From positions 1-64,000 of the forward strand of contig NZ_FQZM01000019.1 of assembly GCF_900142025.1 (NCBI RefSeq): DNA of 64,000 nucleotides, given 5' to 3'. This document shows positions 34,418 to 43,808 of this stretch, piece by piece. The notes below the pieces were generated by a model. That model had not been told where the DNA came from. It was given only the letters and a program-made list of their open reading frames with translations, and did not search any database. Origin of the DNA: Desulfofundulus thermosubterraneus DSM 16057. GTDB lineage: Bacteria > Bacillota > Desulfotomaculia > Desulfotomaculales > Desulfovirgulaceae. Position numbers and translations under genes: made by a program. Position 1 is the stretch's first letter, and each line of letters begins with the position of its first letter.

Positions 34418-35758
34418 TTGGCCGACTTTATGGAGATTGCCCGGTATGCCCTGCAGCGGGCCGCCAGCCTGGGGGCCGGCCAGGTTGAAGCCTACCTGAA
34501 TGCCGGCAAGGAACTGGTCGTTGAAGTACGGGACGGGCAGGTAGAAACCATGAAACTGGCGCAGGACCGTGGTCTGGGCCTGCGGGTGATGGTCGGCAAC
34601 AGTGCCGGATTTGCCTTTACTACCGATCTTACTAAAACGGCGGTCGAGGATGCTGTTCGCCAGGCGGTTAGCAATGCCGCCAGCGCGGACCCGGATCCTT
34701 ACCGGGTGCTGCCTGAACCCGCTTCCGCCTACCCCGAACTGGACCTCTATGACCCGGCCATCCGGAAGGCTACCGTGGAAGAAAAAATCGAGCTGGCCCG
34801 GGCCATGGAAAGGGCGGCCCGGGATTTTGATCGCCGGGTAAAAATTATTGAAAGTGCCGCTTACCATGATGCTGAAATAGAAGTGACCCTGGTCAACAGC
34901 CGGGGCATTAAGGCCAATTACCGGAGCGCTTACTGTGGCCTTTATATGTCGCTGGTGGCTGAAGAAAACAACGACAGCCAGACGGGCTTTGCCATGGATT
35001 ACCGCCTGCAGTATGATCAGTTGAATCCCGTTAAAGTAGGGCAGGAAGCCGCAGAGCGCGCCGTACGCATGCTCGGGGCCAAACCGGTGACCACCCGGCG
35101 GGCGGCGGTAATCCTGGAGCCCTACGTGGTCACGGGCTTTTTGGGCCTTCTGGGTCCCGGGCTTACTGCCGAAGCGGTGCAGAAGAACCGGTCGCCTTTT
35201 GCCGGTAAGGTGGGGCAGGAGGTGGCCTCCCCGCTGGTGAACATCATTGACGACGGCGCCCTGGCCGGGGGTATTGCTTCCGCTCCTTTTGACGGCGAAG
35301 GCGTGCCCACAGGCCGTACGGTCTTGATTGAAGGCGGAATTTTGTGCGGCTTTCTACATAATACTTACACTGCCGCCAGAGACGGCGTCAAATCCACCGG
35401 CAACGGGGTGCGCGGCTCCTTTAAAAGCCCCCCGGAAGTGGGGACGACCAATTTTTTCATCCAGCCGGGAACCATTTCCCCAGAGGACCTCATCCGCGAC
35501 ACGCAACAGGGACTGTATGTAACCGAAGTATTGGGGATGCACACGGCCAACCCCATTTCCGGCGATTTTTCCGTAGGCGCGGCGGGGATTTTAATTGAAA
35601 ACGGGCAGCTTACCCGTCCTGTACGGGGCGTAGCCATAGCCGGTAATCTTCTTGATTTACTCAAGCAGGTGGATGGCGTGGCCAATAATCTGACCTTTTT
35701 TGGGGGGCGGGGGGCACCGGCCATCAGGGTGGCCGGAATGTCCATCAGCGGCCACTAA
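34418..35758 (+). CDS. tldE: TldE/PmbA-family partner of TldD
   Basis: PmbA/TldE-like protein, 446 residues. It shares the two-domain fold with TldD but lacks the HExxxH motif, as expected for the non-catalytic subunit that binds the zinc subunit. Marks are LGLRVMVGNSAGFAFTTDL, NIIDDGALAGGIASAPFDGEG and GTTNFFIQPG. TTG 34418 is chosen from its GGAAAGGAG site; ATG 34430 is possible. The separation from tldD by a converging gene means the two are not one transcript. Confidence 0.88.
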   Translation: MADFMEIARYALQRAASLGAGQVEAYLNAGKELVVEVRDGQVETMKLAQDRGLGLRVMVGNSAGFAFTTDLTKTAVEDAVRQAVSNAASADPDPYRVLPEPASAYPELDLYDPAIRKATVEEKIELARAMERAARDFDRRVKIIESAAYHDAEIEVTLVNSRGIKANYRSAYCGLYMSLVAEENNDSQTGFAMDYRLQYDQLNPVKVGQEAAERAVRMLGAKPVTTRRAAVILEPYVVTGFLGLLGPGLTAEAVQKNRSPFAGKVGQEVASPLVNIIDDGALAGGIASAPFDGEGVPTGRTVLIEGGILCGFLHNTYTAARDGVKSTGNGVRGSFKSPPEVGTTNFFIQPGTISPEDLIRDTQQGLYVTEVLGMHTANPISGDFSVGAAGILIENGQLTRPVRGVAIAGNLLDLLKQVDGVANNLTFFGGRGAPAIRVAGMSISGH

Positions 35759-35833
35759 CAACGGGCTTTGCAATTGTTCTGGGTTATGGTAAAATTTTTT
35801 TTGCGATCCTCTTCTGGCAGGACGGTGCTCCGG

Positions 35834-36289
35834 GTGAAAATACTGGTTCTAAATGGTCCCAATCTAAATTTATTAGGGCGCCGGGAACCCCGGGTTTACG
35901 GCGCCCTTACCCTGGATGAGATCAATGCTTCCCTTGAACAGCTGGCCGGGGAACTGGGGGTGGAGGTAACCTTTTACCAGTCCAACCACGAAGGCGAACT
36001 GGTGGACAGGCTCCACCAGGCAGTGGGTAAAGAGGATGCGGTGGTTTTTAACCCCGGCGCCTATACCCATTACAGCATCGCCTTAAGGGATGCGGTGGCC
36101 GCCATTGGTTTGCCGGTAATCGAAGTGCATCTTTCCAATATCTATGCTCGGGAAGAATTCCGCCACCATTCAGTAATTGCCCCGGTAGCCGCCGGTCAAA
36201 TTAGCGGCCTGGGTGTGCTCGGTTACCGGTTGGCCCTCAGGGCTGCGGTGGAGCTGGCACGAAGCAGGGGGCATGGACGTGCAGGGTAG
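35834..36289 (+). CDS. aroQ: 3-dehydroquinate dehydratase, type II
   Basis: Type II dehydroquinase of 151 residues. [18 protein letters not shown] is the N-terminal signature with the catalytic arginine and tyrosine (REPRVYG), then [28 protein letters not shown] and [18 protein letters not shown]. It converts 3-dehydroquinate to 3-dehydroshikimate, completing the shikimate steps encoded near 10-13 kb. The GTG start has only a modest ribosome site. The next gene overlaps by 17 bp. Confidence 0.93.
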   Translation: MKILVLNGPNLNLLGRREPRVYGALTLDEINASLEQLAGELGVEVTFYQSNHEGELVDRLHQAVGKEDAVVFNPGAYTHYSIALRDAVAAIGLPVIEVHLSNIYAREEFRHHSVIAPVAAGQISGLGVLGYRLALRAAVELARSRGHGRAG

Positions 36290-37358
36290 GATTGAACGTC
36301 TGCTGGCCAGGCTTGCTCAAGAGAATGTGGACGCCTTTTTGGTGATGCGCCCGGAAAACCGGTTTTACTTAAGTGGCTTTACCGGTTCCGCCGGTGCCCT
36401 GATGGTTACTCCCCGGCAGGTTTATTTTATGGCCGATTTCCGTTATTTTGAGCAGGCGCGGGAACAATGCCCCCTTTGTCAGGTGGTGGGGTTCAAGGAA
36501 TCCCTTTATGATGCACTGGCTGAAAAACTGCCCCGGTGGGGGGTCAGCCGGCTGGGTTGTGAAGGAGATTTCCTTACTTATAAGCAGGTAGTCACCCTGC
36601 AGGAGAAGCTGGAAAACATCCAGGTCACCCCCCTCTACGGTCTGGTCGAGGAATTAAGGCAGGTCAAGGACCCCGGGGAAATTGAACTTCTGTCCCGGGC
36701 GGTGGCTCTGGCCGACCGGGCTTTTGAGCATATCCTTGACTACCTGAAACCCGGGGTTACCGAATGGGATGTGGCCGTGGAACTGGAATGTTTTATGCGC
36801 CGCCTGGGTGCCCGTAAAAGCGCCTTTGATACTATTGTAGCTTCCGGCCCACGGGGAGCTTTGCCCCATGGTGTGGCTTCCCACCGGGTCATTCGCGAGG
36901 GTGATCTGGTCACCATGGATTTCGGCTGCCTGTACGAGGGCTACAATTCCGATCTCACCCGCACGGTGGTGGTGGTGGGTTCGCCCCATCCACGCCAGAA
37001 AGAAATCTACGACCTGGTGCTGGCCGCCCAGCGGGCCGCTCTGGCGGCCGTGCGGGCCGGTGTGAAGGCCTGTGAGGTTGACCGGGCTGCCCGGGAAGTG
37101 ATTGCCTCTGCCGGTTACGGGGAAAACTTCGGCCACAGCACCGGCCATGGCGTGGGCCTGGCGGTACACGAGGATCCTTCCGTTTCTAAAAAGAATGAAA
37201 CTGTGCTTCAGCCGGGCATGGTCATCACCGTGGAACCGGGCATTTACCTTCCGGGATGGGGCGGCGTACGGATTGAGGACATGGTGGTGGTGGAGGAACA
37301 GGGGTGCCGTATCCTCACCCGTGCCCCAAAGGACCCTCTGCCCGTTGTTCCCGTGTAA
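36273..37358 (+). CDS. Xaa-Pro aminopeptidase (M24B)
   Basis: M24 metallopeptidase, 361 residues, removing N-terminal residues before proline. The creatinase-like N-domain reads [19 protein letters not shown]. The metal-binding residues lie in [52 protein letters not shown] and [10 protein letters not shown]. It is placed directly before efp, a common order in Firmicutes. ATG 36273 is preceded by AGGGGG and lies within the end of aroQ. Confidence 0.92.
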   Translation: MDVQGRIERLLARLAQENVDAFLVMRPENRFYLSGFTGSAGALMVTPRQVYFMADFRYFEQAREQCPLCQVVGFKESLYDALAEKLPRWGVSRLGCEGDFLTYKQVVTLQEKLENIQVTPLYGLVEELRQVKDPGEIELLSRAVALADRAFEHILDYLKPGVTEWDVAVELECFMRRLGARKSAFDTIVASGPRGALPHGVASHRVIREGDLVTMDFGCLYEGYNSDLTRTVVVVGSPHPRQKEIYDLVLAAQRAALAAVRAGVKACEVDRAAREVIASAGYGENFGHSTGHGVGLAVHEDPSVSKKNETVLQPGMVITVEPGIYLPGWGGVRIEDMVVVEEQGCRILTRAPKDPLPVVPV

Positions 37359-37416
37359 TTATTCAGCAAAACCGTGTTTCCGTTTAATGAATATTTTAAA
37401 GGAGGTTTAGCTAAAG

Positions 37417-37974
37417 GTGATTTCCACCAACGACTTCCGAACCGGATTAACCATTGACCTGGACGGGGAAGTGTACCAGGTGATTGACTTCCAGCACGTC
37501 AAACCGGGGAAAGGAGCGGCATTCGTCCGGTCAAAGCTCAAAAACCTGCGTACCGGGGCGGTAATTGAAAAGACCTTCAACGCCGGCGAAAAAATACCCC
37601 GGGCCCACGTGGAGCGGCGGGAAGTCCAGTATCTTTACAATGACGGAACCAGTTACAACTTTATGGATATGGAAACCTTTGACCAGTTTTCTCTGACCAA
37701 GGAACAGCTGGGCGATGCAATCAACTTCTTGAAAGAAAATATGACCATCAACCTCCTCATGTTCCAGGGTAAGTCAATTGGCGTGGATTTACCCAACTTT
37801 GTGGAGCTGAAAGTGGTGGATACGCCCCCGGGCATCAAGGGAGACACCGCCTCCGGAGGCTCCAAGCCGGCCACCCTCGAAACCGGTTATGTCGTCCAGG
37901 TTCCCTTCTTTATCGAAGTAGGGGATGTTTTGCAAATCGACACCCGTACCGGTCAATATATCAAACGGGCGTAA
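37417..37974 (+). CDS. efp: Translation elongation factor P
   Basis: EF-P, 185 residues, which relieves ribosomes stalled at polyproline. The KOW-like first domain reads [20 protein letters not shown], and the loop [10 protein letters not shown] carries the lysine (K32) at the position that is modified in some bacteria. The C-terminal [16 protein letters not shown] and [11 protein letters not shown] are standard. GTG 37417 is preceded by AAAGGAGG. Several proteins encoded nearby, including the PilO- and PilN-like ones, are proline-rich. Confidence 0.95.
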   Translation: MISTNDFRTGLTIDLDGEVYQVIDFQHVKPGKGAAFVRSKLKNLRTGAVIEKTFNAGEKIPRAHVERREVQYLYNDGTSYNFMDMETFDQFSLTKEQLGDAINFLKENMTINLLMFQGKSIGVDLPNFVELKVVDTPPGIKGDTASGGSKPATLETGYVVQVPFFIEVGDVLQIDTRTGQYIKRA

Positions 37975-38081
37975 ATGTTCAGCAAAACCGTTCCCCAGGA
38001 AATATATGTTTAAAACCCCCGGAAAAGAGCAATACTATAACAGTCCAGTTGGGTACTCATCAAACCAAAGGGGGTTTTGAA

Positions 38082-38528
38082 ATGGAGGACCTGAAATCCA
38101 GGGTGGCTTACCTGCAGGGTCTTTCCGCAGGTATGGACCTTGAAAAGGAAAGTAAGGAGGGCCGGTTGCTTTCAAGCATCATCGACGTTCTCGGCGACTT
38201 TGCCAGTTCCTTTAACGAACTGCAGGAGGCCCAGGAACAGCTGGAGGATTACCTGGAAAGTATTGACGAGGACCTTTACTCCCTGGAAGACGAGATTTAC
38301 GACGACCGCCCGGGCATGGATGATGACGATTACATGGAAGTGGAATGCCCGCGCTGCGGTGAAATCGTTTGTTTTGACCGGGATATTGTCGATGACGAAG
38401 ATGTGATTGAGGTCACCTGTCCCAATTGCGATGAGGTAGTCTTCGTTAATGACGATACTTACGCCTCTGCCGATGAGCCCGAGTTGCTGGAAGGGCGTGC
38501 AGAGGCGGAGCACGAAGATGACCTCTGA
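38082..38528 (+). CDS. CD1247-type protein with C-terminal zinc ribbon
   Basis: Acidic protein of 148 residues. The N-terminal half is a helical segment (SRVAYLQGLSAGMDLEKES, then FNELQEAQEQLEDYLESIDE) matching the CD1247 N-terminal domain of Firmicutes. The C-terminal half holds two CxxC pairs (CPRCGE and CPNCDE) that form a zinc ribbon. Function is not known. AAAGGGGG lies before ATG 38082. A terminator follows. Confidence 0.75.
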   Translation: MEDLKSRVAYLQGLSAGMDLEKESKEGRLLSSIIDVLGDFASSFNELQEAQEQLEDYLESIDEDLYSLEDEIYDDRPGMDDDDYMEVECPRCGEIVCFDRDIVDDEDVIEVTCPNCDEVVFVNDDTYASADEPELLEGRAEAEHEDDL

Positions 38529-38555
38529 GGTTTCGGTGATACCGAAACCTTTTTT
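38529..38555 (+). terminator. Terminator after the CD1247-type gene
   Basis: GGTTTCGGT/ACCGAAACC stem (9 bp) with a GAT loop, followed by TTTTTT. Confidence 0.9.
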
Positions 38556-38657
38556 AATTTTGAAGGGACCGGATGTACGATATGACAATCCCCCTTGACT
38601 TCCGGCCAGGGGCAGGTTTACAATAGGCCAGAGATTTCAAGGGAGGCGGTTAACACC

Positions 38658-40337
38658 ATGAGCAGAATTGTAATTATCGGTGGTGTGGCGGCGGGCCCCA
38701 AGGTGGCGGCGCGTGCCCGGAGGCTCATGCCGGATGCTGAGATCACCATTATCGAACGGGGCCGCCTTATTTCTTATGCCGGATGCGGTATGCCCTTTTA
38801 TGTCGGCGGTCAGGTCAAGGACTTTAACCAGTTATTCGCTACATCGTATGGCGTAATCAGGGACGAGCACTATTTTATGAACGAAAAAGGGGTGAAAGTG
38901 CTCACCCGTACCGAGGCCAAAGCCATTGACCGGCAGAAAAAAGAAGTCATGGTGACGAACCTGGATACCGGCGAAACCAGCACCATCCCCTATGACAAGC
39001 TGGTGCTGGCCACCGGGTCCAGCCCGGTGGTTCCCCCCATACCCGGCCTGGAACTCAAAGGCGTCCACCGGCTCAACCATCCCGATGACGCCCGGCAGAT
39101 TGTGGAGCAGCTGGAAGGGGTCAGTGAAGCGGTAATTGTGGGGGCGGGCCTGATTGGTATGGAGGCAATGGAGGCCCTGCTCAAGCGGAAGATCTTTGTT
39201 TCGGTGGTGGAACTCAAAGAGCAGATTTTGCCCGGGGTGCTCGATCCCGACCTGGCGGCGGTACTGGCCTATCGCCTGGAAGAGGAAGGCGTGGAATTCC
39301 ACCTGGGCAAGAAGGTCTTGCGCCTGGAGGGTGATGAAGAGGGCCATGTCACCAGAGTGGTGACCGACGGCGGTACCCTGGATGCCCAGATGGTTATAGT
39401 GGCCGTGGGAGTAAGGCCCAATGTGGAGCTGGCCCGGGCCGCCGGCCTCACCATTGGCGAGACGGGAGCCATTGCGGTAAACGAATACCTCCAGACCAGC
39501 GACCCGGACATCTACGCCGTGGGAGACTGCGTGGAAAACCTGCACCTGGTTTCCGGACGCAAGGTGTATATTCCCCTGGCTTCCACGGCCAACCGCCAGG
39601 GCCGGGTGGCGGGGGATAACGTGGCCGGCCGGAAGAGCAAATTCAAGGGGGTGCTGGGTACGTCAGTGCTGAAGGTTTTGGGCTGGAACGTGGGCCGTAC
39701 CGGACTGGGCGAGCAGCAGGCCCGGGATCTGGGTTACGATGTGATTACTGCCATCAACGCCACCCATGACCGCACCCACTACTACCCCGGTCACGACAAC
39801 CTGCTCATTAAACTGGTGGTGGATAAAAAGAGCTGCAAACTATTGGGCGCCCAGGCCATTGGTGGCGGTGACGCCATTAAACGCATTGACGTGGTGGCTA
39901 CGGCTTTGCACTTCGGGGCTACGGTAGACGACCTGTTTGATGTGGACCTGGGTTATGCCCCGCCCTTCAGCACCCCCATCGATGCCAGCCACCACACGGC
40001 CAACATTGTACGCAACAAGCTGGACGGCCTGGCCCGGACCATCACCGCCCGAGAGCTCAAGGAAAAGCTGGACCGGGGTGACGATTTTATCCTGCTGGAT
40101 GTGCGCACCCCGGAACAGTTCAACTACCGGCACATTGAAGACGACCGGGTGATGCTGGTGACCCTGGGCGACCTGCGCCGCCGCATTGACGAAATTCCCC
40201 GGGACAAGGAAATCGTTACCCTTTGCGCCCTGGGCGTGCGGGCCTATGAAGCCATGCGCACTTTAACCGGAGCCGGCTTCAAAGACGTAAAATTTCTGGA
40301 AGGTGGCCTGCAGGGCTGGCCCTACGAGCTGGAATAA
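38658..40337 (+). CDS. CoA-disulfide-reductase-like flavoprotein fused to rhodanese
   Basis: Flavin- and NAD(P)H-dependent pyridine nucleotide-disulfide oxidoreductase of 559 residues. The FAD-binding start is RIVIIGGVAAGPKVAARARR, and the single redox cysteine is C43 in YAGCGMPFY, as in CoA-disulfide reductase and NADH oxidase. The NAD site is AVIVGAGLIGMEAMEAL and the second FAD motif IYAVGDCVEN. From about residue 460 a rhodanese domain follows, with DFILLDVRTPEQF and the active loop VTLCALGVRA. Such fusions are linked to CoA-persulfide or polysulfide reduction (Npsr-type). GGGAGG precedes ATG 38658. Confidence 0.88.
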   Translation: MSRIVIIGGVAAGPKVAARARRLMPDAEITIIERGRLISYAGCGMPFYVGGQVKDFNQLFATSYGVIRDEHYFMNEKGVKVLTRTEAKAIDRQKKEVMVTNLDTGETSTIPYDKLVLATGSSPVVPPIPGLELKGVHRLNHPDDARQIVEQLEGVSEAVIVGAGLIGMEAMEALLKRKIFVSVVELKEQILPGVLDPDLAAVLAYRLEEEGVEFHLGKKVLRLEGDEEGHVTRVVTDGGTLDAQMVIVAVGVRPNVELARAAGLTIGETGAIAVNEYLQTSDPDIYAVGDCVENLHLVSGRKVYIPLASTANRQGRVAGDNVAGRKSKFKGVLGTSVLKVLGWNVGRTGLGEQQARDLGYDVITAINATHDRTHYYPGHDNLLIKLVVDKKSCKLLGAQAIGGGDAIKRIDVVATALHFGATVDDLFDVDLGYAPPFSTPIDASHHTANIVRNKLDGLARTITARELKEKLDRGDDFILLDVRTPEQFNYRHIEDDRVMLVTLGDLRRRIDEIPRDKEIVTLCALGVRAYEAMRTLTGAGFKDVKFLEGGLQGWPYELE

Positions 40338-40353
40338 AACCTGGATTTTTTGG

Positions 40354-40385
40354 ACCCTTCACATAAAGTGGAGGGTTCTTTTTTT
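40354..40385 (+). terminator. Terminator upstream of the spoIIIA operon
   Basis: A 9-bp stem from 40354-40362 (ACCCTTCAC) and 40368-40376 (GTGGAGGGT), followed by a seven-T run, ends the preceding flavoprotein gene. Confidence 0.85.
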
Positions 40386-40453
40386 GACAATTTTTTGGGG
40401 TATAAAAACTTGTCCTTTCAAATATCTATGGACTAGAGAAGGAGGGACAAACC

Positions 40454-41464
40454 ATGGCCGCTACCCCCCTGCTTCGACCGGTCAAATCCACCAAAAGCCA
40501 TCCCGTGGAAGAAGTGTTGCCGGTGCTACCGGTTCAGCTGCGCAACCTGATTGCCGGGCTGCCCCTGGAAGTCCTGGAACGGCTGGAGGAAATTCGCCTG
40601 CGCCAGGAGCGGCCCCTGGCCCTGGGACTGGTTCACAAGGATGCCTTCCTCAGCCCGGAGGGAAACCTGGTGAGCAGCCCGGAACAGGCCTACCGGGTCA
40701 GCGCCGGCGACCTGGAACGTACCCTCCAGCTCGTTACCGGTTCATCCCTTTATGCCCTGGAAGAGGAATTGCGCAACGGGTACATCACCCTTCCCGGCGG
40801 GCACCGGGTCGGCCTGACCGGGCGGGCGGTCATGGAAGGGGGGCGGGTGAAAACCTTAAAGTACATCAGTTCCCTGAACATCCGTATTTCCCGGGAAGTG
40901 CCGGGGCTGGCCACCCCCCTCCTGCCGCACCTCATTGACCGCCGGCTGAAAAGCATTTATCACACGCTGATCTTTTCCCCACCCCGCTGCGGGAAGACCA
41001 CCCTGCTGCGGGATATCATCCGCCAGCTCAGCAACGGTGCGCCGGAGCTGGACCTGCCCGGCCTGACCGTAGGGGTGGTTGACGAGCGTTCCGAGCTTGC
41101 CGGCTGCTACCGGGGGGTGCCGCAGCGGGACGTGGGGGTGCGTACTGATGTTCTGGACGGTTGCCCCAAGGCCGAGGGTATGATCATGTTGCTGCGTTCC
41201 ATGGCTCCCCAGGTGATTGCCACCGACGAGATCGGGAGAGACGAGGATATCGCCGCCCTGGAAGAGGTGTTCCATGCCGGAGTGCGCGTACTGGTTACCG
41301 TCCATGGTGCTTCCCTGGCCGAACTGGCTGCCCGGCCGGCCCTGCAGCATCTCTTCAAGCTTAAAGTAATCCAGCGCTTTGTCCTTTTGGGTCGTTCCCG
41401 CGGTGTGGGTACGGTGGAAGATATCCTGGATGGTCAGACCATGCGTTCCCTGGGGGTGAGGTGA
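40454..41464 (+). CDS. spoIIIAA: Stage III sporulation protein AA (ATPase)
   Basis: AAA-type ATPase of 336 residues, related to secretion ATPases, that powers the mother-cell side of the SpoIIIA-SpoIIQ channel. Walker A is SPPRCGKTTLLRDI (near residue 175) and the downstream VGVVDERSELAGCYRGVPQ and VIATDEIGRDEDI fit the Walker B/arginine region. GGAGGG precedes ATG 40454. It is the first gene of a complete eight-gene operon, overlapping spoIIIAB by an ATGA junction. Confidence 0.95.
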   Translation: MAATPLLRPVKSTKSHPVEEVLPVLPVQLRNLIAGLPLEVLERLEEIRLRQERPLALGLVHKDAFLSPEGNLVSSPEQAYRVSAGDLERTLQLVTGSSLYALEEELRNGYITLPGGHRVGLTGRAVMEGGRVKTLKYISSLNIRISREVPGLATPLLPHLIDRRLKSIYHTLIFSPPRCGKTTLLRDIIRQLSNGAPELDLPGLTVGVVDERSELAGCYRGVPQRDVGVRTDVLDGCPKAEGMIMLLRSMAPQVIATDEIGRDEDIAALEEVFHAGVRVLVTVHGASLAELAARPALQHLFKLKVIQRFVLLGRSRGVGTVEDILDGQTMRSLGVR

Positions 41465-41982
41465 TGCTGAAGATCCTTGGATGTGCCCTGATCCTCCTGG
41501 CCGGTGGCGGAGCAGGGATGACCATGGCCGGGCATTATGCCCGGCGGCCGCGGGACCTGCGCAGTTTACAGGCAGCTTTAAAGATGCTGGAAACAGAGAT
41601 CACCTATACCGCCACTCCCCTGCCCGAAGCCCTGGGCCGGGTGGCGGAGCGGGCGGGCCCGCGGGTGGCTTTGCTGTTTAACCGTGCCAGAGAAGAGCTC
41701 CTATCCCCCTCGGGCCGTACAGCGCGGGAGGCCTGGGAGAGTGCCCTGAAAGCCTTTTATCCCACCAGCGCCCTGGTGCCTTCCGATCTGGCCGTTCTCC
41801 GGCATCTGGGTCCGGCCCTGGGTATTTCCAGCGTACAGGACCAGAGCAAACACCTGCACTTGGCCATGGAGCAACTGGGCGTGGAAATGGTGCGGGCTGA
41901 AGAAGAAGCCTCCCGCTATGTCAAGCTCTGGAACTACCTGGGCTTTCTCAGCGGGTTGGCCCTGGTTCTGATATTCTATTGA
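41464..41982 (+). CDS. spoIIIAB: Stage III sporulation protein AB
   Basis: Protein of 172 residues with a short N-terminal membrane segment (LKILGCALILLAGGGAG) and a C-terminal one (WNYLGFLSGLALVLIF). The middle is helical (RSLQAALKMLETEITYTATP), as in SpoIIIAB/GspF-like platform proteins. The ATG shares bases with the TGA of spoIIIAA. A role in the feeding-tube complex is from the family. Confidence 0.92.
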   Translation: MLKILGCALILLAGGGAGMTMAGHYARRPRDLRSLQAALKMLETEITYTATPLPEALGRVAERAGPRVALLFNRAREELLSPSGRTAREAWESALKAFYPTSALVPSDLAVLRHLGPALGISSVQDQSKHLHLAMEQLGVEMVRAEEEASRYVKLWNYLGFLSGLALVLIFY

Positions 41983-41998
41983 AAAAGGGGGGAGCCAT

Positions 41999-42202
41999 AT
42001 GAGCTACGATATCAGTTTAATTTTTAAGATTATCGGCATTGGAATTCTCGTCGGGGTTGCCCATTACGTCCTGAAAAATTCCGGAAAGGAGGATTATGCC
42101 GTTATTGCTACCCTGGGCGGTCTGGGCATTGTGCTTATCTGGGTAGTGCAGCTTCTGGGCGGTTTCTTTGACCAGGTAAGGTCGGTGTTCAAGTTGTTTT
42201 AA
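41999..42202 (+). CDS. spoIIIAC: Stage III sporulation protein AC
   Basis: Small membrane protein of 67 residues, with two helices (LIFKIIGIGILVGVAHYVL and YAVIATLGGLGIVLIWVVQLL). Length and the KNSGKEDYA loop match SpoIIIAC. AAGGGGGG precedes ATG 41999. Confidence 0.92.
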   Translation: MSYDISLIFKIIGIGILVGVAHYVLKNSGKEDYAVIATLGGLGIVLIWVVQLLGGFFDQVRSVFKLF

Positions 42203-42215
42203 AGGGGTGGCACTG

Positions 42216-42602
42216 GTGGAGATCATGCAGATCGTCGGGCTGGGGATAGTGGCGGCGGTACTGGCGGTAACCATCCGGCACAACAAACCGGAAATGGCCA
42301 TGCTTTTAAGCATTGCCGTAGGAATCATTCTCTTCATGATGGTCCTGGGCAAGATTGGCGCAGTAATTGACGTGCTCAAGGAGCTTTCCGCCCGGGCCAA
42401 TTTAAATATGGTTTACCTGGGGACAATCCTCAAAATTGTGGCCATAGCCTACATTGCCGATTTTGGCGCCCAGATCTGCCGGGATGCCGGTGAGGGAGCA
42501 GTGGCCTCCAAAATTGAGTTTGCGGCCAAGGTTCTCATCCTTGTCCTGGCAGTGCCCATAATGATCGCCGTGCTCCAGTCCCTGTTAAAACTGGTACCCT
42601 GA
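42216..42602 (+). CDS. spoIIIAD: Stage III sporulation protein AD
   Basis: Membrane protein of 128 residues related to SpoIIIAC with an extra pair of helices. EIMQIVGLGIVAAVLAVTIR, then PEMAMLLSIAVGIILFMMVL and YLGTILKIVAIAYIADFGAQ. GTG 42216 follows AAAGGGG; a GTG at 42207 is in frame. It is part of the SpoIIIA channel base. Confidence 0.92.
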   Translation: MEIMQIVGLGIVAAVLAVTIRHNKPEMAMLLSIAVGIILFMMVLGKIGAVIDVLKELSARANLNMVYLGTILKIVAIAYIADFGAQICRDAGEGAVASKIEFAAKVLILVLAVPIMIAVLQSLLKLVP

Positions 42603-42613
42603 GGTGATAGGGG

Positions 42614-43795
42614 ATGCTCCGCCATTTCTGGTTTTGCGTGTTCTGCATGGCATTGCTCTTCTTTCCCGCCGCCGCCCGGGCTTTACCAGGGGATTTATCC
42701 GAACCTGCTTCTTCCCCCCAGCACGTGCAAAAGGCCCTGGACATCAGCGGGGTGGAGGATTACATAAACACCCTGGACGCGGAAATTAAAGAAGCCGTTC
42801 CCGGGTTTAACTTTAAAGAAATGGTCATGAAATTAATCCGTGGAGAAATTAACTTGAGCCCCGGGGAAATCTTTAAGAGCCTCCTTTCCTACTTGTTTCG
42901 CGAGGTGGTGGCCAATTCCGCCCTCCTGGGCAAACTGGTCGTCCTGGCCATAATATGCGTGGTGCTACAAAATTTTACCGCCGCCTTTGACCGGGGGACC
43001 ACCGGCCAGCTTACCCATACCGTCACCTACCTGGTGCTGGTTACTATTGCCATTGGATCCTTTGCCCTGGCGGTGCAAACGGGCAGGGAAGTGGTAGACA
43101 AGATGGTTACCTTTATGCAGGCCTTGATGCCCGTCCTGCTCACCCTGCTGGTGGCCCTGGGCGGGGTGGCTTCGGCGGCCATCTTTCACCCCGTGATTCT
43201 GGTCAGCATCACCTTCATTGGAACCTTGATTAAGAACATCGTGTTGCCCCTGGTTTTCTTTTCCGCCGTGCTGGGACTGGTCAGTCACCTTTCCCCCCGC
43301 TTTAAGGTTTCCGGCCTGGCCGGCCTGTTGCGGGGCGCAGCAGTGGGGCTTTTAGGGATAATGGGGACGGTTTTCCTGGGCCTTTTAGCCATCCAGGGGG
43401 TGGCCGGGGCTGTAGGGGATGGAGTGGTTTTGCGCACGGCCAAGTTTTCCCTGGACGCCTTTATCCCGGTAGTGGGAGGAATGTTTTCCGATGCCCTGGA
43501 GGCAGTGATCAGTTCTTCCCTGCTGATTAAAAATGCCCTGGGTATTGCCGGTGTGGTGGCAGTGGTGATGATCATGACCCTGCCGCTGGTCAAGCTCATT
43601 TCCCTGGCTTTTATTTATAAACTGGCCGGTGCGTTGATTCAACCGGTAGGTGATTCTCAGGTGGTGGCCTGTCTTTCCGACCTGGGCAACAGCATAATCA
43701 TCATCTTTGCCACAGTGGCCACGGTGGGTTTACTCTTTTTCTTTGCCATTGCCATCCTGGTAGGGGTGGGCAACCTTACCGTCATGCTGCGTTAG
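42614..43795 (+). CDS. spoIIIAE: Stage III sporulation protein AE
   Basis: Polytopic membrane protein of 393 residues with an N-terminal signal segment (FWFCVFCMALLFFPAAARA) and several membrane helices, including ALLGKLVVLAIICVVLQNF and VMIMTLPLVKLISLAFIYKL. The C-terminus ends IAILVGVGNLTVMLR, typical of SpoIIIAE. GAGGTG precedes ATG 42614. Confidence 0.93.
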   Translation: MLRHFWFCVFCMALLFFPAAARALPGDLSEPASSPQHVQKALDISGVEDYINTLDAEIKEAVPGFNFKEMVMKLIRGEINLSPGEIFKSLLSYLFREVVANSALLGKLVVLAIICVVLQNFTAAFDRGTTGQLTHTVTYLVLVTIAIGSFALAVQTGREVVDKMVTFMQALMPVLLTLLVALGGVASAAIFHPVILVSITFIGTLIKNIVLPLVFFSAVLGLVSHLSPRFKVSGLAGLLRGAAVGLLGIMGTVFLGLLAIQGVAGAVGDGVVLRTAKFSLDAFIPVVGGMFSDALEAVISSSLLIKNALGIAGVVAVVMIMTLPLVKLISLAFIYKLAGALIQPVGDSQVVACLSDLGNSIIIIFATVATVGLLFFFAIAILVGVGNLTVMLR

Positions 43796-43808
43796 GGGGA
43801 GGGATGAT

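Noticed and set aside
40381-40453. A sigma-E promoter for the spoIIIA operon (GTATAAA and CAAATATCT).
   Set aside because: Match to the consensus is poor and spacing uncertain, although biology would predict one.
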